Source: Shewanella sediminis HAW-EB3
Lineage (GTDB): Bacteria; Pseudomonadota; Gammaproteobacteria; Enterobacterales; Shewanellaceae
Reading direction: 5' to 3'
Assembly: GCF_000018025.1 (NCBI RefSeq)
Contig: NC_009831.1
Coordinates: forward strand, 744,001-808,000
Length of the DNA: 64,000 nt
Shown: positions 54,829 to 62,992 of the stretch, one piece after another
How positions within the stretch are numbered: the stretch's first letter is position 1
How the letters are laid out: every line of letters begins with the position of its first letter
Notes under the pieces: generated by a model
What the model was told of the DNA's origin: nothing
Databases searched by the model: none
What the model saw: only the letters and a program-made list of their open reading frames with translations
Translations under genes and position numbers: made by a program

Positions 54829-55051
54829 TGCCTTTGTCGGGGCGTCCCATTTTCTGTGGCCCCATGCTTTCCCTGTCAGTTTCTTTATTTCGTCTTTAAA
54901 GCTATCAACTTCCAACTTATAACTCCTAACTTCTACGTCTTTGTTGCTTGCCTGATCTGTGTCACCAATGACTTTTCCAATATGACTCCACGATCACTCA
55001 ACTTTTCTCGATATTTTTAATCTCCGCCTCAGGTAGCTTGATTACAATCGG
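54829..55051. repeat. right copy of direct repeats bordering the 49-55 kb block
   Basis: Shares the GTCGGGGCGTCCCATTTTCT segment (54829-54868) and the GCCTCAGGTAGCTTGATTA segment (55026-55051) with the left copy at 48666-48802, in direct orientation. This copy sits in the promoter region of the gene at 55099 and is probably the original. Confidence 0.7.
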
Positions 55052-55098
55052 TGGCTTGGCTATCTATTTATTCAACTGTAAAAGAGGGATCTATCATC

Positions 55099-55503
55099 AT
55101 GGGTAAACATAATTCAAACGCTACTCGCCGAATGCCTTGGGTGGCTATCGGTGTCATTACATGCGTGGTGATATTGTTTGGGCTGTTGTTAATGGTGATG
55201 CCCAAAGGTTTTAAGACGACCCACGAAGAGATCGGTAGCGGTAAGCCTGCGCTGGTGTTTGTCTATGACCCCAACCTTACACTGAGTAACAGCCAGACAG
55301 AGCAGATGAATGAAGCTCGCGCTCATCTTGGCGATGAAGTGTTCTTTCTCCTCGCCAGAGTGGGCACGCCTGAGGGAGATCATCTGATATCTAAACACCG
55401 CGCCGGCTCTGCTGAACTATTACTGTTTGATCCTGCTGGCAGCCTGACTAAAAGGCAGTTTGCTGTGAAAGGTGCTAACGAGCTAATTCAGTGGCTGCAG
55501 TAG
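55099..55503 (+). CDS. membrane-anchored protein of unknown function, 134 aa
   Basis: Starts MGKHNSNATRRMPWVAIG, with GAGGGAT eight bases before the ATG at 55099. One membrane segment (WVAIGVITCVVILFGLLLMVM) is followed by a periplasmic domain of about 95 residues (KPALVFVYDPNLTLSNSQ, AELLLFDPAGSLTKRQF, ELIQWLQ). The strand/helix order recalls a thioredoxin fold without the CxxC, but I would not name it. Its upstream region is partly duplicated at 48.7 kb. Confidence 0.75.
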   Translation: MGKHNSNATRRMPWVAIGVITCVVILFGLLLMVMPKGFKTTHEEIGSGKPALVFVYDPNLTLSNSQTEQMNEARAHLGDEVFFLLARVGTPEGDHLISKHRAGSAELLLFDPAGSLTKRQFAVKGANELIQWLQ

Positions 55504-55550
55504 AAAAGTCGCGGCCTGTACAAACTCTTACTCATAATCCACCCTTCCCA

Positions 55551-55590
55551 AAAAGCTCAGATTAGTGAAAGCAATCTGGGCTTTGTTGTT
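55551..55590 (+). terminator. intrinsic terminator after the 134-aa gene
   Basis: AAAGCTCAGATT (55552-55563) pairs with AATCTGGGCTTT (55573-55584), one mismatch, followed by GTTGTTT. Confidence 0.7.
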
Positions 55591-55871
55591 TCAAGCTGGT
55601 GCTGGAAAGCTGATCTAAAGGCGCGAGAAAGCTATTGTAAAAATTGAGCAAAAGAAATTCGATTCTATGGCATTGTAGAGCGTGCCACTTTCCTCCACAC
55701 AATAACTAAGGCATATGTGATCGATTAATCCTTAGGCAAAAAAAGTCATTGTTGAATACTGTTGTAGTGATAGAATGCCCGCTCGGCGAGTTCTATGACT
55801 TTGTTTAAACCTTATTAAATAAAATATCGCCTCTTAATCCCCATTATTCTTCATTACTGATTCGAGTATTT
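55591..55871. other. intergenic region, no gene seen
   Basis: A+T-rich leader of the Omp85-like gene. No repeat or regulatory site that I can support. Confidence 0.4.
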
Positions 55872-57038
55872 ATGAAACGGTTTTTATTGTTAACCCTGTG
55901 CGCTTTTTCAAATCTGGCTGTCGCCGTTGAACCTCTGATTGAAACCCCTGAGAACATGGAACCGACATTTGTCGATGATATCTTGTCAGTGTTTGGTGCC
56001 GACGGTGAGTTTGATCAAAGCAAAGCCATCGATATGAGTTACCTGCCAACGGCGTATTACACGCCGGAGAAGAAGTTTGGTGTCGGGCTGTTGATGGTGG
56101 GCCTGTATAACACCGATGGTGCATCGAGTGAAGAGCAGCCTTCTTCATTAGTGTTGAATTCGTTTGTATCGATGAACAACTCTTATGGTGTCGAAGTTGA
56201 AAACATGACATTTTTCAACGGCGGCAAGCAGCGATTACTGCTGGGGTTAGAGTTACATAATGAAGCAGCGGTTTACTATGGCCAAGGTATCGAACAAGGT
56301 GATCTAGACGGTAATCACCATGAGTTTGAAGAGCAGTTATACAGCTTCAAACCTCGTTGGATGACTGAAGTTGCCGATAACTATTTTATAGGCGTCGGTG
56401 CCGATTTTACTTACGCCAGTGCAGAAAAGTTAGAGTTGGTGGAAACGGGAGCCCCTGTGGATTCTGGTGATATTTTGCCAAATAACTTCAGCACCGGTGT
56501 GGTTGTTACCAGTATCTATGATTCGCGAGATTATCGATTAAATGCCACTAAGGGCTGGTTATTTCAAATTGATGCCGGCCTATATCAAAACAGTGAGTAC
56601 TCGACGTTTTCGACTTATGATATTGAGTTAGCAAACTATATCGACTTGAGCTCAACATCTTTACTGAGCTCAGCGCCAGGGCTTATCGCCTGGCAAGTGC
56701 AGGGACATTTTACTGATGGTGATGTGCCTTGGAACTTATTGCCCGATCTTGGTGGTTCAAATGCGATGCGCGGATATATCAAAGGGCGTTATCGTGATGA
56801 GCAGATGATGATGGGACAAGTTGAATATCGCTTACCCATATTCCAACGTTATGGCATGGTCTTTTGGGGTGGGGTTGGTAGCGTTGCATCAAAAATTAGT
56901 GATCTAAATGAGGAGCTATTAACCTCTTATGGCACAGGTTTCCGCTTTAAAATTAAAGACAATATCAATTTACGCCTCGATATTGGCGTGGGTGAAAACG
57001 AAACCAACTTCTACCTCAATGTGAATGAAGTATTCTGA
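55872..57038 (+). CDS. Omp85/BamA-like outer-membrane barrel protein
   Basis: 388 residues with a signal peptide (FLLLTLCAFSNLAVAVE). There is no room for several POTRA domains, so it is mostly barrel, of the 'surface antigen'/BamA C-terminal family. SNAMRGYIKGRYRDEQM is the conserved loop-6 type RGY/F motif that reaches into the barrel, and YDSRDYRLNATKGW is a typical early strand. It ends YLNVNEVF with C-terminal Phe, the usual signal for BAM-assisted insertion. It is followed two bases later by an exported DUF3108-like protein gene, so the two are an operon and may act on the same molecule. Confidence 0.82.
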   Translation: MKRFLLLTLCAFSNLAVAVEPLIETPENMEPTFVDDILSVFGADGEFDQSKAIDMSYLPTAYYTPEKKFGVGLLMVGLYNTDGASSEEQPSSLVLNSFVSMNNSYGVEVENMTFFNGGKQRLLLGLELHNEAAVYYGQGIEQGDLDGNHHEFEEQLYSFKPRWMTEVADNYFIGVGADFTYASAEKLELVETGAPVDSGDILPNNFSTGVVVTSIYDSRDYRLNATKGWLFQIDAGLYQNSEYSTFSTYDIELANYIDLSSTSLLSSAPGLIAWQVQGHFTDGDVPWNLLPDLGGSNAMRGYIKGRYRDEQMMMGQVEYRLPIFQRYGMVFWGGVGSVASKISDLNEELLTSYGTGFRFKIKDNINLRLDIGVGENETNFYLNVNEVF

Positions 57039-57040
57039 CC

Positions 57041-57862
57041 ATGATTCGTTTATCAGCCCCTGTATCCAGTAGTGTGCTGGCGCTTATGTTAGCGCTAACC
57101 AATAACGCCTTCGCAAGCGAGCTGAACGCGCAGCAACAAGCGCTGTCTCAACAACTGTCTCAAGAGCAAGAGCAAGAGCAAGAGCAAGAGCAAGAGCCAG
57201 AACAGTGCAGCCGCAGTTCAAATTACGATATCTACCTCAGTGGTATACATACCGGAACGATAAGCAGAACTGAGACCTGGCGTGGGGAAACTGCAGTGGT
57301 TACCTCAAAAAGTGAAGCCAGTATTTTAGGTATCGGCACTCAATATAATCAGAGGGCGGAGCTATCCTGGTCGAGCGCAACGAATGAATGGATAACCGAT
57401 AAATTTCATCAAAAAGTGACCGGGTTTCGTGCCAGAGACATGCAGGCGACCTTTAGCAATAACGGTCGTGAGTCCCGGGTTGATCTTGATGGTGACATAG
57501 AAAGCTATGCCTCAGCCGATATTCCTCTGCGGGATGTGGACACCCTGGCCATTCAAATTCGTCAGTACCTGCTGCAAGGCCGCAAACAATTTGCCCTGAT
57601 CAGACAGGCTTCAGATGCTATGGAGCGTTATCAATTCTATGTTCAAGAATCGCTGACAACAAACATAGTACCTTGGGGTGAGTTAATCTTGATTCCAGTT
57701 GAGCAAACCGGTGCTGAAGAGGTGACATACTATTTTGCGCCCTCTATGGATTATCAACTGATCAAAGCCCGCTATCACGGCATCATACTTCAAGGACTTA
57801 TCGAACTTAATCACTACAGTTCGTCTTGCGGAGAGAACGTGGGGTCAGAGCCTTTTAGCTAA
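57041..57862 (+). CDS. exported protein, DUF3108/DUF6134-like, with EQ repeat
   Basis: 273 residues. Signal peptide (VLALMLALTNNAFAS), then a Gln-rich linker and (EQ)n run encoded by CAAGAG hexamers (about 57163-57193), then a beta-rich domain (SNYDIYLSGIHTGTISRTETW, ILGIGTQYNQRAELSWS, YYFAPSMDYQLIKARY) resembling DUF3108-type periplasmic proteins. One C-terminal Cys and one just after the EQ run may form a disulfide. It begins two bases after the barrel gene stop, so it is translationally linked. Function unknown. Confidence 0.72.
   Translation: MIRLSAPVSSSVLALMLALTNNAFASELNAQQQALSQQLSQEQEQEQEQEQEPEQCSRSSNYDIYLSGIHTGTISRTETWRGETAVVTSKSEASILGIGTQYNQRAELSWSSATNEWITDKFHQKVTGFRARDMQATFSNNGRESRVDLDGDIESYASADIPLRDVDTLAIQIRQYLLQGRKQFALIRQASDAMERYQFYVQESLTTNIVPWGELILIPVEQTGAEEVTYYFAPSMDYQLIKARYHGIILQGLIELNHYSSSCGENVGSEPFS
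57163..57193. repeat. in-frame hexanucleotide repeat (CAAGAG)n
   Basis: About five CAAGAG units encode alternating Gln and Glu just after the signal peptide. The unit is a multiple of three, so length changes would alter the linker without breaking the frame. Confidence 0.85.
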
Positions 57863-57874
57863 CGATTAACCTTG

Positions 57875-57920
57875 AACACGAGTCAGCCATAATAATTAAC
57901 TATGGCTGTTTATCGTGTTT
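57875..57920. terminator. bidirectional hairpin between converging genes
   Basis: CAGCCATA (57884-57891) pairs with TATGGCTG (57901-57908), supported by outer AACACG (57875-57880) and CGTGTT (57914-57919). It lies between two converging genes and could end both transcripts; T-tracts are short. Confidence 0.6.
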
Positions 57921-58192
57921 TACTGTTCGGTAAACTCCGCTTGAATCCTTTCTAACTCTTGCTGCTCCTTAAGCTTAAGCTGTTCTTTCGCTTTAAGGTT
58001 CGCCTCTTCGAGAAGCGCTGCTTGTCTTTCTTTAAGGCTGTGTTTCTCGGATTTAGTCAGAAACTTAAAGGCTTTTTTATTGGCAAGTGCGTACGCAACG
58101 ACATCTTCGCCCTTTACCCTGCGCTCATCCACTCGTTGTGAAAAACGTTCGTTATCTCGGGCTTTACGCTCTTCGGCATTTAACTTGCTCAT
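57920..58192 (-). CDS. small charged coiled-coil protein, 90 aa
   Basis: From the ATG at 58192 (MSKLNAEERKARDNERFSQRV), with GAGGAT upstream. Very rich in Glu, Lys and Gln; the second half (KHSLKERQAALLEEANLKAK) is a continuous heptad-like helix ending in a run of Glu/Gln. Short hydrophobic patch DVVAYALANKKAF in the middle. Soluble and cytoplasmic. No named family recognised; similar short proteins are conserved in Shewanella as hypotheticals. An in-frame start 15 bases earlier is possible. Confidence 0.72.
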   Translation of the reverse strand: MSKLNAEERKARDNERFSQRVDERRVKGEDVVAYALANKKAFKFLTKSEKHSLKERQAALLEEANLKAKEQLKLKEQQELERIQAEFTEQ

Positions 58193-58515
58193 GTCTTGTA
58201 TCCTCATTAGTTAATCACGGTAGATTTTACTACGCTCAGTCAAACAAATGAGATCTGTTGCACATTCATAAAGCTGATAGGGGAATTTTAGCATAATATG
58301 CGCTGCGAGCCCCATGGTATCTAGCTTTAGTCAGGTTTTAGGTCGTTAGGCGTTAGCTCAATAATTAGGGGCTGAGAAAATTTTCACCTGATCTTTTTGG
58401 TTGTTAATATTCGAATAGATGGGGGAGATAAACCACACTGTAGAGAGGCAAGCTCAATGTGATGTGGAAGCTGGAGGTTAGATACCTCCAGCTACCCAAT
58501 TAGCTGTAGATTTAC
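58193..58515. repeat. intergenic region with repeat words
   Basis: A TAGG-rich patch (about 58328-58368) of the CTAG family is followed by GAGAAAATTTTCACCTGATC and TTTTTG (about 58372-58402), a variant of the terminator-like repeat seen after qnr copy 2. No gene. Confidence 0.45.
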
Positions 58516-60519
58516 TTATGGGGTTACGATATTGAACCAAAATTCAAAATCATCCAACATACCTTGAAGCTCTTTAAATTTACCTTTGGTGCCTTCAACT
58601 TTTATTGCACCGTTCTTCACGCCTTCGGCTATCGTCAATTTACCCAGCATAATATTATCGAGTGTTACACGGGTAGTCACAATCCTAGTGTCAGCGTCAT
58701 CATCAAGACCAATACGGTTATTAAGTGTAGAGTTCTGTAAGATCAGAGTATATAGCTCGTTGGTATCAGTGAAGTTAAATCCAATTTTCATCTTTTTACC
58801 TACGGCCTTCTCCGGATTCAGTCGTACCGCCATGTAATCGAGCAACATGGTTGCAGACATGTTTTGAACAATATCCGGGCTTGCGGTATTCGGCGTTGGC
58901 ATCGCTTTGACCCCTGTGCGCAATTCGCGCGCACCTGATAGATAAAAGTTGCGCCATGGACCTGATTCAGCAACATATCCTAACTGTTCTAGAGTATCAG
59001 CCAGGAGAGCTTTTGCTTGCTGGTTGTCTGGTTCGGCAAAGACAACATGGCTTAACACCTCAGCAGTCCAACGATATTCGCCCTTAGCATAAGTATTTTT
59101 GGCTTGTTTAATAACGTTATCTGCGCCTCCCATAAACTCGACATATTTTTTAGCCGCAGGTTCTGGTGGAAGCTTATGGAGGTGAGCAGGGTTTCCGTCA
59201 AAATAGCCCAGATAGAAGTTGTAGATCGCACGTGCATTGTGGCTGATGCTACCGTAGTAGCCATGGCTTGCCCAGTTATTGTCAAGCTCGGCAGGCAGTT
59301 TTACCATATCGCCAATTTCATCCATGGTATAGCCGTGATTTGCTAATCGGAGTACCTGATCGTGGAGGAATTTGTAAGTATCACGTTGTTGAGCAACATG
59401 CTTTTTAATATCTTGAGTGCCCCAGCTAGGCCAGTGGTGTGGTGCAAAAAGTACGTCAGATTTATCCCCCCATTTCAACAGCATATTATCAATATGTTTA
59501 GCCCATACTTTTGAGTCTCGTACTTTTGCCCCGCGCAGGGTGTAGAGGTTATGCATGGTGTGGTTGACGTTTTCGGCAGGGCATAATGCACGATACTCTT
59601 TAATGTAGTAATGCATTTCAGATGGCGCTTCCGTATTCAGTGTCAACTGAAATTCAAAATGGAGTCCGTCTATAACATGATCTTCCCAATCTTCTTTGAT
59701 GATATTTGTCGGCGCAACCAGTGTGACTGTTCCTGCTGAGGTTGTGGTACCCAGACCAGCTCCGATATTACCTTTAACATCTTTTGGAAGTACGTTGCCA
59801 TACATGTAAGAGGCCCGGCGACTCATAGCATTCCCCGCCATAACATTCTCAGCAATGGCATTTTCCATAAAATCGTAAGGTGCAAAAATTTTAACCTTTC
59901 CAGCTTTTAGATCGTCGTCATTCACAATCCCGCGTACCCCACCGAAATGATCAACATGGGAATGTGAATAGATCACGGCTTTGACTGGTTTTTTAGGGCG
60001 GTGTTCAAAGTAGAGATCAAGCGCTGCTTTGGCCGCTTCTGCCGAAACAAGCGGATCCATAATGATCAGGCCACTTTTCCCTTCGATGATAGTCAGGTTT
60101 GCAAGGTCATAATTCCTAACTTGATAGATGTGGTCGTGAACTTTGAAAAGCCCTGCAATATTCACCAGAAGCATCTGACGCCAAAGGCTTGGATTGACTG
60201 TAGCAGGAGCTTTCTTTTTCAAGTTCTGCATAAAGTCAAATTCCTTGGTGCTGAATATGATGTTTCCGTCTTTATCCTTGATGACCTCCTCTCCACGAGC
60301 GATAAAACCCTTTTGTGCGTTTTTAAAATCGCGAGAGTCTTTGAACGGTAGTACTTTGAGCAGATCTGTGTTGATCTCCTGAGTAAAACTTGTTGCATCT
60401 TTCTCAACACCTAAAGGTTTGGCAGCTATAACTGATCCACCGCCACTGGCAAATGCCAATGAACCGAACAAAGAAAGACTTAACAAGATTGTGACGGCCA
60501 TATTCAATTCACGTTTCAT
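58516..60519 (-). CDS. alkyl/aryl-sulfatase of the SdsA1/YjcS type
   Basis: 667 residues with a signal peptide (VTILLSLSLFGSLAFASGGG). The metallo-beta-lactamase domain has YSHSHVDHFGGVRG (HxHxDH), with later ligands in ALCPAENVNHTMHNLY and FAPHHWPSWG. A helical dimerisation domain and a C-terminal SCP2-like domain (VRLNPEKAVGKKMKIGFNFTD) complete the SdsA1 plan. It releases inorganic sulfate from primary alkyl sulfates such as dodecyl sulfate, in the periplasm. AAGGAT precedes the ATG. Monocistronic in this window, with no sulfate-uptake genes adjacent. Confidence 0.92.
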   Translation of the reverse strand: MKRELNMAVTILLSLSLFGSLAFASGGGSVIAAKPLGVEKDATSFTQEINTDLLKVLPFKDSRDFKNAQKGFIARGEEVIKDKDGNIIFSTKEFDFMQNLKKKAPATVNPSLWRQMLLVNIAGLFKVHDHIYQVRNYDLANLTIIEGKSGLIIMDPLVSAEAAKAALDLYFEHRPKKPVKAVIYSHSHVDHFGGVRGIVNDDDLKAGKVKIFAPYDFMENAIAENVMAGNAMSRRASYMYGNVLPKDVKGNIGAGLGTTTSAGTVTLVAPTNIIKEDWEDHVIDGLHFEFQLTLNTEAPSEMHYYIKEYRALCPAENVNHTMHNLYTLRGAKVRDSKVWAKHIDNMLLKWGDKSDVLFAPHHWPSWGTQDIKKHVAQQRDTYKFLHDQVLRLANHGYTMDEIGDMVKLPAELDNNWASHGYYGSISHNARAIYNFYLGYFDGNPAHLHKLPPEPAAKKYVEFMGGADNVIKQAKNTYAKGEYRWTAEVLSHVVFAEPDNQQAKALLADTLEQLGYVAESGPWRNFYLSGARELRTGVKAMPTPNTASPDIVQNMSATMLLDYMAVRLNPEKAVGKKMKIGFNFTDTNELYTLILQNSTLNNRIGLDDDADTRIVTTRVTLDNIMLGKLTIAEGVKNGAIKVEGTKGKFKELQGMLDDFEFWFNIVTP

Positions 60520-60753
60520 TTCTGTTTATCCTTATTCTGTTTATCCCTATTCGGTACCTGTTTTGGTGCGAAGCCATTTGTGAGACATTAAGTGTCAGTG
60601 ATGATGAGTTTGTGCCAACCGCATTAATACTGATGAAAGTATAGAACGCATCAACAACAAGTCTATTATTTGCGATTTATACTCAATAAGTGGCAATGAA
60701 TGGGGTCAATAAGTGGAGGAATAGTAAACGTTTTACCTGACCTTTTTGCTCGC
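60520..60753. other. intergenic region, no gene
   Basis: Leader of the alkylsulfatase gene plus a copy of the TTTTACCTGACC-TTTTTG repeat (about 60731-60748). No promoter that I can place with confidence. Confidence 0.4.
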
Positions 60754-60814
60754 GAATAGCCGCAATGTTGTCTTTCGGAGGGGATGCCGTCGCCATCACC
60801 GTCCACTTTTGGAA
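60754..60814 (-). pseudogene. remnant of an excalibur-domain gene 3' end
   Basis: Read on the minus strand it gives KVDGDGDGIPSERQHCGYS, against KMDGDSDGIPCERQHCGH at the end of the intact gene at 40917. One essential Cys is Ser, and the His-stop end is lost. The flank beyond the end also matches that of the intact gene (CCTG-CCTTTTTG). It is a decayed partial copy, not a gene. Confidence 0.75.
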
Positions 60815-60843
60815 TCAACGGTGCCACGCACAATATTATGCTA

Positions 60844-62475
60844 TCAATTAGCTGCTGCTTGTAACACGGGAAAAGAGATATCCACTGTTAGTCCTTTACC
60901 TAGCCCACTGGTTAGCTTGATATGACCATTGAGTTTTTGAGTGATGATATTGTGAATAATGCTTAATCCTAGCCCGCTGCCTCCTTCATCTCTATTAGTG
61001 GTGAAAAAGGGGTCCATCACCTTTGGCAGAATATCGTCGCTAATACCAATACCATTATCACGATAGTGTATGCTAACTTCATGCTCCTGTGCTGATACCA
61101 CAAGCGTAATCGAGCCACCATTTTGTTCTGGAAAGCCGTGGATAATGGAGTTGCTTATCAAGTTAGTTATCACTTGAGATAATAAACCCGGAAAAATAAA
61201 GCAAGCGCGATCCTCAACACAGTCTAAATCAACCGTCACTTGTGCTCTTTTAGTTTTAGGCAACATGCTGTGAATGACCTCTTTGAAGTATTCGGATATC
61301 AATACTTCTCGCGCTTGTTCACTCATCTGATCAACCGATACTTGTTTAAAGCTGCGAATGAGATCTGCCGCTGAAGATAAATTTCGAGATAAAATTGTCA
61401 TTGAACTTTGACTCGACGCTAAAAAGCTCTCAAAGTCCTCTTCATTTAACTCCCCAGAGGCAAATTTCTTGGCTAATAATTCAATTTCATCTTGCAAAAA
61501 TCCCGTTGCGGTAACGCTAATACCTATGGGGGTATTCACATCATGAGCAATGCTGGCTACCATTCTACCCAATGAATTGACTTTTTCTGTTTCAAATACT
61601 TGTTGCTGATTTTCAAGAGCTTGACGTTCTAATAGCGCAGTTTTAAACAGTTTAAATGCCGTGTACATTTGATGTGTTTCTAAGGTGGTAGAGTCTTGAG
61701 GGAGCTCTATTTCATAATTGCCTTTACCAAGAGCAATCATGCCTTGAGAGATATTACTCACTTGTTCAGTTATTTTTCCCGTTAAAAAATAAAAGAGTAT
61801 GATCAGTAATATACATGCAATGAGCATGCATGAAATTATCCATAAACTTAATGTATTTGCTAAGGCAAGCTGTGATGAAATATCTATACTCATCTCTAAT
61901 ACGCCACGTACATCACCTATCTGCCAGTCAGCTTTAGGCGTTAGTGGATGGTTATTATGACAATCCACACAAGCTTGAACTTGCATTTGATCAGAAATCG
62001 CGACTCTTAATATCGTATGACTATTTATATTATTTACGGCACTAATTATTTGGCTCGGATTATCATTGAGTCTTAACCAAGCTTTTTGTTGAAAAGGGTC
62101 AAGTGCAATATGTTGACGGTTAGGAAATGGGTAAGCGCTGTATAAGCTCAATTTACTCCCATCTTCATCAAACAATTGGCTTAAATCGTGAATCATGGTT
62201 GCTGGCAGAGGAATTTTATCAGGCTCGCCTAAGTGCTTAATCGCCGGCTTTAATACGCCAAACTCTTGCACTTTCTTAACTATGTTCTTGGTATAATAAG
62301 CACGTAATACTTTCATTTGTTTTAAGGAGTTAAGCGCTGTATGTATTGCATGTTGCTCTGCATTTCTTTTAACCAGTATTGGAATAGAAAAACTAAGCAC
62401 AGCTAACATAACCGCCATAATAAGTGAAAGTGGGAATATTATCTGAAACCGTAAATTATTCTGAAAGAATGACAT
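60844..62475 (-). CDS. sensor histidine kinase with c-type haem sensor domain
   Basis: 543 residues. Membrane segments at about 11-35 and 208-232 enclose a periplasmic domain with a haem motif CVDCH at 169-173 (DUF3365/Tll0287-like c-haem sensor, with a preceding ARAYYT-type helix and VRGVLEMSID at its end). Then a HAMP domain, a coiled coil, the histidine box SIAHDVNTPIGIS with H311, and a HATPase ending GGSGLGLSIIHN. The receiver and output are not encoded nearby. It should sense redox state, oxygen or a gas through haem. Kinases of this plan are known from Shewanella and relatives. Confidence 0.88.
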   Translation of the reverse strand: MSFFQNNLRFQIIFPLSLIMAVMLAVLSFSIPILVKRNAEQHAIHTALNSLKQMKVLRAYYTKNIVKKVQEFGVLKPAIKHLGEPDKIPLPATMIHDLSQLFDEDGSKLSLYSAYPFPNRQHIALDPFQQKAWLRLNDNPSQIISAVNNINSHTILRVAISDQMQVQACVDCHNNHPLTPKADWQIGDVRGVLEMSIDISSQLALANTLSLWIISCMLIACILLIILFYFLTGKITEQVSNISQGMIALGKGNYEIELPQDSTTLETHQMYTAFKLFKTALLERQALENQQQVFETEKVNSLGRMVASIAHDVNTPIGISVTATGFLQDEIELLAKKFASGELNEEDFESFLASSQSSMTILSRNLSSAADLIRSFKQVSVDQMSEQAREVLISEYFKEVIHSMLPKTKRAQVTVDLDCVEDRACFIFPGLLSQVITNLISNSIIHGFPEQNGGSITLVVSAQEHEVSIHYRDNGIGISDDILPKVMDPFFTTNRDEGGSGLGLSIIHNIITQKLNGHIKLTSGLGKGLTVDISFPVLQAAAN

Positions 62476-62992
62476 AGCTATCCATGTTTTTCTGAGCTTG
62501 AACAGTACTTAGTACATCAATGAAATATAGTCATAGTTTACTTAGAAAGAAAACACATATGGCCAGCCATTGTTAATGGCATACCTATCTTCCTCCGACT
62601 AAAATTTGATTATTAGTTGAAGTTGGAGGTCGTTATTCCCCGTCCCCGCAGTCCCCAATGAGTATCGAACTTTGTATTTAACAAGAAGACCGTATTACCA
62701 CTGTGTATCCAGACTGTTCGCAAAAGCTATTTGGCCGGGTTCGATAGGAACACAGGACAATCTTATGGACACAGACGAGGATGGATTGAAGCTTAAACCT
62801 TAACGTTAGCCGATGTATATGTCATTGATATTGCAGCTTATGCAATGATGAAAACAAGTGGGGAACCGTCAGACTCTGACCCATTTATTCACGGTATTTT
62901 TTATTCTTCATTTTTACCCCATATTTGCGATTTATACTGCTGGGTAATGGCTAAGCTCACTCAGCATGGGTGTTACTGGAGAGTATATTATT
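62476..62992. other. 517-base region before the phase-variable lipoprotein gene
   Basis: No convincing gene on either strand. CCGTCAGACTCTGACCC (about 62867) is another member of the GGGTCAG repeat family. The stretch 62640-62800 has scattered short frames that could be a decayed gene, but none matches a family I know. Confidence 0.4.
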
